Positions 17,786-25,779 of a stretch of 64,000 bases of DNA are shown here, one piece after another (the stretch's first letter is position 1; each line of letters opens with the position of its first letter). The notes beneath the pieces were generated by a model. The model saw nothing but the letters and a program-made list of their open reading frames with translations, did no database searches and was not told the origin of the DNA. This DNA is from Sphingobium sp. OAS761 (GTDB taxonomy: Bacteria > Pseudomonadota > Alphaproteobacteria > Sphingomonadales > Sphingomonadaceae): NCBI RefSeq assembly GCF_024168485.1, contig NZ_JALJVY010000003.1, positions 186,001 through 250,000 on the forward strand, written 5' to 3'. The translations under genes were made by a program, and so were the position numbers.

Positions 17786-18004
17786 ATGGCCAAAGAAGAA
17801 CTGCTTGAAATGCGTGGACAGGTCGTTGAGCTGCTGCCCAACGCCATGTTTCGCGTCCGGCTCGAGAATGATCATGAAATTCTCGGCCATACCGCTGGCA
17901 AGATGCGCAAGAACCGCATCCGCGTGCTGGTCGGGGACGAGGTGCTTGTCGAACTGACGCCGTACGACCTGACCAAGGGTCGGATCACCTATCGCTTCAA
18001 ATAA
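17786..18004 (+). CDS. infA: Translation initiation factor IF-1
   Basis: A 72-residue S1/OB-fold protein matching IF-1 over its whole length: [57 protein letters not shown]-1 binds the A site of the 30S subunit during initiation. A longer in-frame opening runs back into bioA, but the ATG at 17786 gives the canonical protein. maf follows after only 10 bp, so infA, maf and probably the RNase gene share a transcript. Confidence 0.98.
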   Translation: MAKEELLEMRGQVVELLPNAMFRVRLENDHEILGHTAGKMRKNRIRVLVGDEVLVELTPYDLTKGRITYRFK

Positions 18005-18014
18005 GCCGCCGGTC

Positions 18015-18587
18015 ATGCGGCTCGTCCTGGCTTCGGCATCTCCGCGACGGCTGGCGTTGCTGGACCAGATCGGCGTCACGCCCGATGTGGTGGACCCGGC
18101 CGATCTCGATGAAACGCCCGAAAAGGGCGAACTTCCCGCCCGTTATGCCGCGCGCATCGCCGCCGAAAAGGGCGCGGCGGTTGCGGCGCGTCACGTCGGC
18201 GCGCTGATCCTGTCGGGCGACACCGTCGTCGCGGCGGGCCGGCGCATCCTGCCCAAGGCGGAAAGCGAAGCGCAGGCGCGGACCTGCCTGTCGCTACTGT
18301 CGGGGCGGCGGCACCGCGTGCTCAGCGCCATCACCCTGATCGACGCCCGGGGCATCGCGCGGCACCGGCTGGCCGACAATATCGTTACCTTCAAGCGGCT
18401 GGAGCAGGCGGAGATAGACGCCTATATCGCCAGCGACGAATGGCGCGGCAAGGCGGGCGGCTATGCGATCCAGGGTCGCGCGGCCGGGCTGATCCGCGCC
18501 ATCCAGGGCAGCCACAGCGCGATCATGGGTCTGCCGCTTTACGAAACCCGCGCGCTGCTGAAGGCAGCGGGCTACCCACTGGACTAG
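18015..18587 (+). CDS. maf: Maf-type nucleoside triphosphate pyrophosphatase
   Basis: The 190-residue protein has the Maf motifs: LASASPRRLALL (6-17), ARIAAEKG, LSGDTVVAAGRRILPK with the catalytic aspartate D69, and GGYAIQGRAAGLIRAIQGSHSAIMGLPLYET. Maf enzymes hydrolyse non-canonical or canonical dTTP/UTP to monophosphates as house-cleaning. The infA-maf-RNase E/G-yacG order agrees with the common maf-rng linkage in proteobacteria. The exact nucleotide preference is not readable here. Confidence 0.94.
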   Translation: MRLVLASASPRRLALLDQIGVTPDVVDPADLDETPEKGELPARYAARIAAEKGAAVAARHVGALILSGDTVVAAGRRILPKAESEAQARTCLSLLSGRRHRVLSAITLIDARGIARHRLADNIVTFKRLEQAEIDAYIASDEWRGKAGGYAIQGRAAGLIRAIQGSHSAIMGLPLYETRALLKAAGYPLD

Positions 18588-18650
18588 AAGGATCGCGGGG
18601 GAAATGGCACATTTCCCGGCTCGGCGATCCTGGCGAACAGGAACACAGAC

Positions 18651-19640
18651 ATGGCCGAATGGCTTTATGAAGAAGGTATTGGCGAGGCGCGCGCCGCGCT
18701 GATCGAACATGGCCGGTTGGTCGAGGCGCTGGTCGAGCGCGACGGCGACGCCGCACGGGCGGGCGCGGTCATGCAGGGACGGCTGATCGCCACGCTGATC
18801 CCCAGGAAGCGGGGCATCGTGCGGCTGCTGTCGGGCGAAGAGGCTTTGCTGGAGCCGATTCCGCCCAAGCTCGCGGAGGGCGCCACCGTTCTGGTCGAGA
18901 TCCTGCGCGAGGCGATCGCGGAGGAAGGGCGCCCTAAGCGCGCAAAGGCGCGCGTCGCCGCACCGGGTATCAAGCCACACCCCGGCCCCAGCCTGCTCCA
19001 GCGCATCCGCGCCACCGGCGTGCCGGTCATCCCCTGTCCCGCCCATGAGGAGGACCGGCTGGAAGCCCATGGCTGGAGCGAACTGATGGAAGAGGCGATG
19101 CGTGGCGAAGTCGGCACCGAAGCTGCCGCGCTGCGCCTCTATCTGACGCCCGCAATGCTGCTGATCGACGTGGACGGATCGTTGCCGCCGGCGCAGCTTG
19201 GCCCCAAGGGCGCCAAACTCGCCGCCCAGACGATTCGTCGCATGGGGCTGACCGGGTCGGTCGGCATCGACCTGCCGACGATGAACAACCGGGACGAACG
19301 GATGATCGCGGCGGCGCAGATCGACAAATATCTGCCGCTGCCCTTCGAGCGCACGGCGGTCAACGGCTTCGGCTTCCTCCAGATCATCCGCCGGCGCGAA
19401 CGCGCGAACCTGATCGAGCTGCTGCGCGAAAGCCCGGTTGCCACCGCCGCGCTGGCGTTGCTCCGCCGTGCCGAACGTCATGGCCAGGGGGGCCCGGCAA
19501 CGATGACGGCCGCCCCGGCGGTCATCGACCATCTGCGCCAGCGCGCCCACTGGATCGACACGCTGTCCCGCCGACGCGGCGGCGCTGTCACCTTGCGCGC
19601 CGACGCGGCGCTTGCCATATCGGCCGGACATGTCGCCTGA
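18651..19640 (+). CDS. Short ribonuclease E/G family protein
   Basis: The 329-residue protein is a compact member of the RNase E/G family. An S1-like part spans about 38-95, then the catalytic DNase I-like subdomain carries the expected aspartates D173 (LLIDVDGS) and D207 (VGIDLPTMNNRDERM). It lacks the CPxCxG zinc-link and the large C-terminal scaffold of RNase E and is much shorter than RNase G, so its quaternary structure may differ. It sits between maf and yacG, as rng does elsewhere, and overlaps the yacG start by 11 bases. A processing role for rRNA or mRNA is likely. Confidence 0.85.
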   Translation: MAEWLYEEGIGEARAALIEHGRLVEALVERDGDAARAGAVMQGRLIATLIPRKRGIVRLLSGEEALLEPIPPKLAEGATVLVEILREAIAEEGRPKRAKARVAAPGIKPHPGPSLLQRIRATGVPVIPCPAHEEDRLEAHGWSELMEEAMRGEVGTEAAALRLYLTPAMLLIDVDGSLPPAQLGPKGAKLAAQTIRRMGLTGSVGIDLPTMNNRDERMIAAAQIDKYLPLPFERTAVNGFGFLQIIRRRERANLIELLRESPVATAALALLRRAERHGQGGPATMTAAPAVIDHLRQRAHWIDTLSRRRGGAVTLRADAALAISAGHVA

Positions 19641-19824
19641 TCCTTCTCCCTGCCCGGTCTGCGGTCAGCCCGCCGTTCCGGAAAACCGCCCCTTTTGCGG
19701 CGCGGCCTGCCGCGACCGCGACTTGCTGCAATGGCTGGGTGAAGGCTATCGCGTGCCGGGTCCTCCCGCCCACGAAGCTGCGCAAAAAAACGGCAATTAT
19801 GGGCTGGACACCGAACCGGATTGA
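19630..19824 (+). CDS. yacG: DNA gyrase inhibitor / zinc-binding protein YacG
   Basis: A 64-residue protein with the four zinc cysteines of YacG: C8 and C11 in CPVCG, C23 and C27 in CGAACRDRDL, then LLQWLGEGYRVPGPP. YacG proteins bind zinc and inhibit DNA gyrase in E. coli. The ATG at 19630 lies inside the end of the RNase gene (overlap 19630-19640), which supports coupled translation. tRNA-Phe follows after 47 bp. Confidence 0.92.
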   Translation: MSPDPSPCPVCGQPAVPENRPFCGAACRDRDLLQWLGEGYRVPGPPAHEAAQKNGNYGLDTEPD

Positions 19825-19871
19825 CGCTTATAGGCACGCCTCCATCCGGCGGCTGGCCGCCGCGACCCCGT

Positions 19872-19947
19872 GCCCGGGTAGCTCAGTTGGTAGAGCATGC
19901 GACTGAAAATCGCAGTGTCGGCGGTTCGACTCCGTCCCCGGGCACCA
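19872..19947 (+). tRNA. tRNA-Phe (GAA)
   Basis: A complete 76-nt cloverleaf: acceptor GCCCGGG pairs with CCCGGGC, D arm GCTCAGTTGGTAGAGC, anticodon loop CTGAAAA with GAA, T arm with GGTTCGACTCC, and encoded CCA. The 3' end borders the iron-uptake cassette, so it could have served as an integration target, but no duplicated 3' end was seen in the window. Confidence 0.98.
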
Positions 19948-20289
19948 TTTCCATATTCGCGATCATTCGCTGACGGTTCCAAAAGATCCAATACGCCTTT
20001 ATTCCCTCCATCCCTCGGCCACCGATGGACGCAATTGTTCGTCTGCATCCGGTGAAGCTGGAGGCCAAATCAGGGGCCAATTTTATAATGGCCCCTCCGG
20101 ACAGGATATGTGGCCCCCATGGCTTTGCCCGATACACCGACGCCGGGCTCGTACCAGGGCGCTCATTGCGATGGTCGGCGCATGAAGGCAGCTTTATTTT
20201 GTCCATGCCGGTTCAGCCATATTATCCGTCGAGTTTCAGTGGCCTGCCCCCAGGAAGTGACAGCCCCCGTCTTCTTGGCTGTTCCGTTA
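19948..20289 (+). other. Intergenic region after tRNA-Phe with a short hairpin
   Basis: No convincing gene in this 342-bp stretch. An inverted repeat AGGGGCCA (20072-20079) / TGGCCCCT (20089-20096) surrounds an AT-rich loop TTTTATAA; it could be a weak terminator or the end of an old insertion element. Minus-strand openings that read through tRNA-Phe are artefacts of the tRNA sequence. Confidence 0.4.
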
Positions 20290-20565
20290 TCAGTCTTTTA
20301 GATCGCTTCTGGCTGCCAGCACGAGCGTGACCGCCCAGCCCGCAACCGCCGCTCCGCCGAGCCAGAGAAGCAACGCCGCTGCATCGCCGGACAGGAGGAA
20401 AGCCAGACCGGGGAGCAAGGCAGCGACAGCGATCAGGCGGCGTGAGGTTGCACCTTGCCCCGCCCCTTTGCGCGCGGCGCGACGGCGCTTGGGATCGCCC
20501 AGTCCGAGCAGCAGAATGAGGCCGGCCGAGAAGAGAATGGCTGCGAGCGTGAGCAAAGGCATCAT
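20290..20565 (-). CDS. Small membrane protein, DUF3325-like, iron-uptake associated
   Basis: A 91-residue protein with about three hydrophobic segments (3-21, 44-58 and 62-85) separated by a basic loop DPKRRRAARKG. DUF3325-type proteins of about 100 residues follow PepSY membrane proteins in TonB siderophore-receptor operons, and the position here is the same. Its ATG overlaps the PepSY stop (ATGA; a second ATG lies one codon on). Family assignment rests on size, topology and context. Function is unknown. Confidence 0.68.
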   Translation of the reverse strand: MMPLLTLAAILFSAGLILLLGLGDPKRRRAARKGAGQGATSRRLIAVAALLPGLAFLLSGDAAALLLWLGGAAVAGWAVTLVLAARSDLKD

Positions 20566-22139
20566 TCGGCTGGTTGCAGCGCGATGGACGGGCGCGGCCG
20601 GTCCGTATTCCTGCGCAATTGCCAGAGCGTCCAGCCGCCCGCGAACAGGAAGGCGATGTCGAGCGTGACAATGATCGGCTGGCCGGCCACGAACGCCGTG
20701 CTCCAGCCCGGGCCTCCGGTCAGGAGGCGCAGCAAAGGCAGAAGGAGCAGCATCGCCCCGGTCGCGCCGCGCAACCATGCGCTCAGCCGTTCGGCGTTGG
20801 GCGCGATCGCCCCGGCCATGATGGCCAGCGCCGTGCCGATGAGGAAGCCGGCCGGTGTCCACCAGGTTGCGCTGCCCAACGGCATGGCGACGAGGAATAC
20901 GGCAGTTGACGCGGCAAGCGCGAACGGCAAGCCAAGGCCCACGACGACATTGGTCCGCTCCAGCCAGGCGAAGGAGCGAACGCCCCCCTCCCGCCGGACA
21001 AGCCAGAGGCGGATGCCGGTATAGGTGACATAACACATGGCGAAACCCAGGCCGAACCAGATTGCCTTGGACAGCAGGCCGGCGAAATTGCCGAAATGCA
21101 GCGGCGACATGATGGCGGCCAGCGTGCCGCCCGTGGACGGCCGGGGTCCGATCAGCGGCTTTTCCTGAAGGAAGGCGGCGGTCGCGCCGTCATAGAGCAG
21201 CGACATGGGAGCGATGGCGGCGTCCCTGGGCGGATGATAGGTGGTGACCTTCGCGTCGGCGCGGCCGAAATTCTCGATCGTGACGAAAGTGGGAACGGCG
21301 CCGGCCCGGGCGATGGCGTCGGCATTGATGCGGTCCATATTGCCCATCGCGGCGGGCCGGGGATCGGGCTTGCCAGGGGTGCCGTACACCGCTTCGGTCA
21401 GGGCCTGCACATCGCCGCCGAACGCCGCCATCGCCACCACCGGCATCCCGACCGTGCCGAAGAAGGAGAAGAAGCTGCCGGTGAAGGCGAGGACGAACGC
21501 GAAAGGCAAGCTCCATGTACCAGCGACACTGTGCGCGTCGCGGTTCGCCAGCACGGCGCTGCCCGAGCGGCGCAGGGTGAAGATGTCCTTGAAAAGATGA
21601 CGATGGATAAGCAGGCCCGATACCGCCGCAACCAGCATCGAGAGGCCGAGGATGCCGGTCAGCAGCAGGCCCCAGGGATTGGGGACGTGCAGCCGGACAT
21701 GGGTGTCGACCAGAAAGCTGCTCAAGGCATTGTCGTTGCGCGCGCCATAGACATCTTCATTGGTGCCTGCCTGGCGATGGATGACCCGGCCGTCATCGCC
21801 CACGACATAGAAGATACCACGGCTGATCAGTTCGCCGCGATCCATTTCATGCCGGTGGAAGAAGACGCCGAGATCATGGTCGCCGGTTTCGAACAGATCT
21901 ACCGCCTCGCTATAGCGGTCCGGGGTTTTCGCGCCCAGCCGCCGCAGCGAATCCGCCATCGGCCGTTCGAAGGCGGATCGGGTGGCCACATGGCCGGCGG
22001 ACCATGCGCCAATCTCTTCGGCGAACACGGCGGCTGTGCCGGTCAACACCACTGCGTAGAGCAGCAGGCCGAGCAGAATGCCCGACCAGCCGTGCACGGC
22101 GACCATCGCCTTGGTTTCATCCCTGGGCAGGCGGATCAT
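20562..22139 (-). CDS. PepSY-associated transmembrane protein (iron-uptake reductase-like)
   Basis: A 525-residue integral membrane protein of the PepSY_TM family: an N-terminal VHGWSGILLGLLLYAVVLTGTAAVF helix, a long periplasmic part with two PepSY-like stretches, then helices at about 145-165, 190-215, 350-375 and several C-terminal segments. The helix-associated histidines in VHGW and SPLHFGNFAGL are those proposed to bind haem in related ferrisiderophore reductases. It lies in a four-gene chain with ATGA overlaps at both ends behind a TonB receptor, so a role in releasing iron from an imported siderophore is inferred. Confidence 0.85.
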   Translation of the reverse strand: MIRLPRDETKAMVAVHGWSGILLGLLLYAVVLTGTAAVFAEEIGAWSAGHVATRSAFERPMADSLRRLGAKTPDRYSEAVDLFETGDHDLGVFFHRHEMDRGELISRGIFYVVGDDGRVIHRQAGTNEDVYGARNDNALSSFLVDTHVRLHVPNPWGLLLTGILGLSMLVAAVSGLLIHRHLFKDIFTLRRSGSAVLANRDAHSVAGTWSLPFAFVLAFTGSFFSFFGTVGMPVVAMAAFGGDVQALTEAVYGTPGKPDPRPAAMGNMDRINADAIARAGAVPTFVTIENFGRADAKVTTYHPPRDAAIAPMSLLYDGATAAFLQEKPLIGPRPSTGGTLAAIMSPLHFGNFAGLLSKAIWFGLGFAMCYVTYTGIRLWLVRREGGVRSFAWLERTNVVVGLGLPFALAASTAVFLVAMPLGSATWWTPAGFLIGTALAIMAGAIAPNAERLSAWLRGATGAMLLLLPLLRLLTGGPGWSTAFVAGQPIIVTLDIAFLFAGGWTLWQLRRNTDRPRPSIALQPAE

Positions 22140-22441
22140 CGATGGGCCTCCGCCGGGGTGGAAATTTTTTCGCGAAATCTGTTGGCGATCAATCCTGAAT
22201 GGACCAGCAGCAGGACCATCGCAACGATCGCCACCCGGCCCAGGCGACGATCGAGGCAGGCGTGAAAGAAGAGCCCGGCCCAGATGAGCGGCGCAAGGAC
22301 GAGCGGCAGCACCAGATTATCTATGCCCGCTTTCCCCGCCGGCAGCCACAGCGTCATGCCGGCCATCACGACGAGCGCGATCAGGACCGCGCCCGGCCCG
22401 GCAAAGGCGATGCGGACCCAGCGACGCGAGGTTGGGGTCAT
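22136..22441 (-). CDS. Small three-helix membrane protein in the siderophore operon
   Basis: A 101-residue protein with hydrophobic segments at about 11-31, 40-60 and 68-87. Small membrane proteins (for example DUF3649) often occupy this place between the TonB receptor and the PepSY protein, but the sequence alone does not let me name the family. The ATG at 22441 is used; the stop overlaps the PepSY ATG (ATGA). The receptor gene ends 17 bp upstream. Confidence 0.65.
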   Translation of the reverse strand: MTPTSRRWVRIAFAGPGAVLIALVVMAGMTLWLPAGKAGIDNLVLPLVLAPLIWAGLFFHACLDRRLGRVAIVAMVLLLVHSGLIANRFREKISTPAEAHR

Positions 22442-22458
22442 TCGAATGCTTCCTCCGA

Positions 22459-24618
22459 TCAATATTTCAGGCTGATGGTGCCCAGAATCGTGCGCGGGGC
22501 GCCGTAATAACCCTGATCATAGTTGAGCGCGGTCAGATATTTGGTGTTGGTCACGTTCTTGAGGTTCGCACTGATCTGGATGTTATCGGTGAACTTGTAG
22601 CTGGCAAGCAGGTCGACCAGCGCATAGCGGGGCTGGGTGATGCGAACCGGCGCGCCGGTGGTGATCGAAACAGTACCCGGTTCGAGATAGATCCGGCTTT
22701 GATACTGCACGGCCGCGCCGATCTTCAGCGCCGGAAGCGCGGGGGGCGAATAGGTAAGGGTCAGGCGCCCGAGCTGACGCGGGACAAAGGTGCGGACCGG
22801 TTCGTCATTCTCGCCGCGTACCCGCATCACGGTGTATCCGCCCGTCGCCTGAAGTCCCGGGGCGAGCATGCCCGCGAATTCGAATTCGATCCCCTGCGAT
22901 TTCGCGTCCACGCCGCGGTAGATGGTCTGGCCGATGGTCGCGTCGAACCCGGCAGCCTCGGCGGTGTTCTTTTGCCGCGCCTGGAAGATGGCGATGCTGG
23001 CGTTGAGCCGGCCGCCCATCCATTCGCCCTTGAAGCCCGCCTCGATATTGTCGCCCTTGATCGGATCGATCAGTTCGCGGTTGGCGGTCGTCTGGGTCTG
23101 CGGGTTGAAAATGGTGGCGAAGCTCGCATAGGCGCTGATGCTGTCGGACAGGTCGAGCGTCGCACCGACGAAGGGGAGGAAGCGCGTCCAGTCGTATGCC
23201 ATGTCGGCGCCGTAGGAGAAACCTTTGCTGGTGGCATGGGTGAGGTTGCCGCCAAGCATGAGCTTGAAAGGATCAGCGAGGCTGAGGCGGACGAGGCCGT
23301 AGCCGGTCTCTCGCTTCGTGGTGCGATCGCCGCTTTCGAGGAAGCTGGTATTGAACACGGTCGGGAAGTCCGGTTCCGGGGTGGTCCCGTTCAGCACGTC
23401 GTCGATCGCCAATTCCAGGCCGATCGCGCCGTAATCATAGCCCGACGTCTGGATATAGCGTTGCGCGCTGCGGTTGACGCCGAACATCACATCATGCTCG
23501 CGTCCAAAAACCGTTACCTTTCCCGCGACATAGGCGTCGATGGTGAGGTTGCGGGTTTCCGCGCGGAAGGCGCCGGGATAGCTGCGGATATTACCGCCGG
23601 TGGCACTCAGGGCCGGGTCGATGCCGTCGGGGAAGACCGCGCTGGGATTGCCATAGACATAGAAGAGCCGGTCATCCTCGCTGACGGCGCGGCGTACGAC
23701 CGTCAGCTTCGCATGCCAGTCGTCGTTAAAATGATGGACGATATCGCCGAAAATCTGCCGGTCTGTGACGTTCCAGCCGGCCCAGTCGGGCCCGCTGTTG
23801 GCCGAGCGCGGCAGGTCGATGCGGGTGCCGTCGGTATAATAAAGCGGGAGCGCGCCCCAGGTCGCACCGCGGCTCTGATGATCCTGGTGCCCGTAGCCGA
23901 GCGTCAAAGTCGTCTGCGGACCGAGATCGGCCTCGATAATGCCATAGCCCGTCCAGCGGCGCAGACCATAACGGTCGAGATAGCTGTCTTCATCGAGATA
24001 GGCGCCGACCGCGCGGGCGCGAATGCCGCCATCGGCGGTCAGCGGAACGCTCACATCGGCGTCGAGGCGCAAATGGTCATATGAGCCATATTGCGCGCTG
24101 CCGCTCGCCTGAAAGGTGCGCGTCGGGCGTTTGCGGATGAAGTTGACGACGGCGGATGGATTGCCGGTCGAGGAGAGAAGGCCAGGGGCGCCGCGGACCA
24201 CGTCGATATGGTCGTAGATGGCGGTGTCGATCGATCCGGTCTGCACCTCGAAGGCGAACGGCAGGCCGATGCCGTCTATCTGGAAAGTCTGGATATCAAA
24301 GCCGCGCGCCGAATAATAGATGCGGTCGGTTTCCTGCGCCTGCACCTGGACGCCGGGAACGGTTTTCAGCAGGTCGTTGATGTCGTTAAGTTGGAAATCC
24401 TGGATCTGGGCGCGGGTGACGACGCTGACCGACTGGGGCGTTTCGCGCTGCGACAGCGGGAAGCGCATCGTGGTCGTCTGCTTCTTTACCGCATAGTCAT
24501 CCTGCCCTTCCGTTCGTTGGCCGGTGACTATGATCTCGTCTGCGCCCGGGGTAGCAGGGGCCTCGGCGGCCGGGACGGCAGCGGCGGTGGCTGCGATGAT
24601 GGTCAGCAAGGCAGGCAT
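22459..24618 (-). CDS. TonB-dependent siderophore receptor (FhuE/FpvA-like)
   Basis: The 719-residue outer-membrane receptor has a short signal peptide ending near AEA (about 1-20), a TonB-box-like DEIIVTG (27-33), a plug domain (RETPQSVSVVTRAQIQDF, LLKTVPGVQVQ, YSARGF, FQIDGIGLP, VVRGAPGLLSSTGNPSAVVNF) and a 22-strand barrel ending ...LGTISLKY. The plug wording RETPQSVSVV is typical of hydroxamate/mixed siderophore receptors. The ATG at 24618 has no obvious ribosome site, but an in-frame stop just upstream rules out extension. A 51-bp palindrome with a Fur-like core lies 40 bp upstream. Confidence 0.93.
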   Translation of the reverse strand: MPALLTIIAATAAAVPAAEAPATPGADEIIVTGQRTEGQDDYAVKKQTTTMRFPLSQRETPQSVSVVTRAQIQDFQLNDINDLLKTVPGVQVQAQETDRIYYSARGFDIQTFQIDGIGLPFAFEVQTGSIDTAIYDHIDVVRGAPGLLSSTGNPSAVVNFIRKRPTRTFQASGSAQYGSYDHLRLDADVSVPLTADGGIRARAVGAYLDEDSYLDRYGLRRWTGYGIIEADLGPQTTLTLGYGHQDHQSRGATWGALPLYYTDGTRIDLPRSANSGPDWAGWNVTDRQIFGDIVHHFNDDWHAKLTVVRRAVSEDDRLFYVYGNPSAVFPDGIDPALSATGGNIRSYPGAFRAETRNLTIDAYVAGKVTVFGREHDVMFGVNRSAQRYIQTSGYDYGAIGLELAIDDVLNGTTPEPDFPTVFNTSFLESGDRTTKRETGYGLVRLSLADPFKLMLGGNLTHATSKGFSYGADMAYDWTRFLPFVGATLDLSDSISAYASFATIFNPQTQTTANRELIDPIKGDNIEAGFKGEWMGGRLNASIAIFQARQKNTAEAAGFDATIGQTIYRGVDAKSQGIEFEFAGMLAPGLQATGGYTVMRVRGENDEPVRTFVPRQLGRLTLTYSPPALPALKIGAAVQYQSRIYLEPGTVSITTGAPVRITQPRYALVDLLASYKFTDNIQISANLKNVTNTKYLTALNYDQGYYGAPRTILGTISLKY

Positions 24619-24657
24619 GAGAAAATGGGTCCCCTTTTTTGATTTCCCGCACTCTTA

Positions 24658-24708
24658 TGTGCACCAAAAAGCTTTTGCAAGTCATTTGCAATAGCTTTTT
24701 GGTGCACA
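24658..24708 (-). promoter_or_regulatory. 51-bp near-perfect palindrome with central Fur-like box
   Basis: Arms TGTGCACCAAAAAGCT (24658-24673) and AGCTTTTTGGTGCACA (24693-24708) are perfectly complementary, and the middle continues with one mismatch and one G-T pair around TGCAAGTCATTTGCA (24676-24690). That 7-1-7 core resembles Fur-type boxes of alphaproteobacteria. It lies 40 bp before the TonB receptor ATG. Iron-responsive repression through the core is inferred; the long outer arms are unexplained and could bind a second factor or fold in RNA. Confidence 0.7.
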
Positions 24709-24773
24709 TTTTCGAACCGAAGAAGTGCGAAAGCTGGCTGGAAATCTCCTCGCATGCGTATGATGATCCCATC

Positions 24774-25200
24774 GGGGAAACGCCAAACCGTGGACGGGAT
24801 GGCAGGCATCTTCTCAGGGCCTGGCGATACGGCAAAAGCGGTCAGCGAGAGCAAGGTGGAAAAGCTGCATGCCAAGATCGGCCAACGGGGGACGGACCGG
24901 GATTTTTAACGAAAGCCTTCGGTCGACGAGCGTGGACCGGAGGCGGGCAATGGCCGAACCTGCGCATCATCGCCCGTCGATCTCGGCACAGTGTGGTTGC
25001 TGCGGACCAGCCGTCGTTCGCAGTCGCGCATGGTCAACCGGCCCTAACGCGGCGCTATCTGCCCACATTTCCAGGCGGTCCGGTTCGCCCGATGCGGGCA
25101 GGTCATTCCACGCGACGTTGGCGGCCAGTTCGTTGAACAGGCATGCCGCCCAAGCATTCGCCGCGCACCAAGGAAGACATATTTTAGAAGGACAGTGCTG
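24774..25200 (+). mobile_element. Decayed IS3-family element (OrfA end and OrfB start)
   Basis: Reading frames recover pieces of an IS3 OrfA C-terminus (KRQTVDGMAGIFSGP, then ESKVEKLHAKIGQ and DRDF followed by a stop) and, in another frame, an OrfB start (SVDRRRAMAEPAHHRPSISA). Stops and frame changes follow, so nothing functional remains. The rest of the gap up to tRNA-Thr (25201-25457) shows no recognisable gene. The remnant separates the iron-uptake cassette from tRNA-Thr and marks the region as accessory. Confidence 0.68.
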
Positions 25201-25457
25201 CCCTTGATAAGAAGGATCGGTTCGAAGCCGTCGCGGCCAATCGCGTAGTCAACGCGTATGAGCTGCGATCAAGCCAGAAACGCGGACCGATTGTGTGACG
25301 AAAGCATGTGTATCGCAGCATCGTGCCATCAACGCAGGTCAAAGCGAACGGCAAAATTGCCCCGATGCCATTGAGCAGATCGCTGATCGCAGCGCCTGCC
25401 CATGACCTGCCCGAGGTCGCCCCCTGTCGGGGTAAGTTCGCTAAGTCTTTGAAAAAA

Positions 25458-25532
<75 letters not shown>

Positions 25533-25644
25533 ACTCTGTTGCGTCTCCGTGCCTGTCCGGCGATGGAGCCGGGCCTATGGCCGCACGGGTTGCGTATGTC
25601 AAGGCGGGTTGCGGCCGCCCGCGCATTTTGCTTATGCGGTGTCC

Positions 25645-25779
25645 ATGGATGAGACCCAGGACGAACGCAAGGCACGGTTGGCGCGGGCGCTGCGCGACAA
25701 TCTGCGCCGCCGCAAAGCGCAGAGCCGTGAGGATGCGGCCGGCAACGCAATGTCCGAAACCCAGCCGGACCGCGCCTAG
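25645..25779 (+). CDS. Small basic protein of unknown function
   Basis: A 44-residue protein, MDETQDERKARLARALRDNL..., largely helical and Arg/Lys-rich in the middle. Short proteins with the pattern ERKARLAxALRxNLRRRKAQ recur in sphingomonad genomes as I recall, which supports it as a real gene. The stop overlaps the pepP stop by four bases on the opposite strand. No function can be given. Confidence 0.55.
   Translation: MDETQDERKARLARALRDNLRRRKAQSREDAAGNAMSETQPDRA

Noticed and set aside
19883..20206. Minus-strand reading frame ending in a peptide like GDGVEPPTLRFSVACSTN
   Set aside because: This is the reverse translation of tRNA-Phe; such peptides are well-known artefacts of tRNA genes.
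24497..24875. Short minus-strand frames over the TonB receptor promoter
   Set aside because: They cross the palindrome and the IS3 remnant and encode nothing recognisable.
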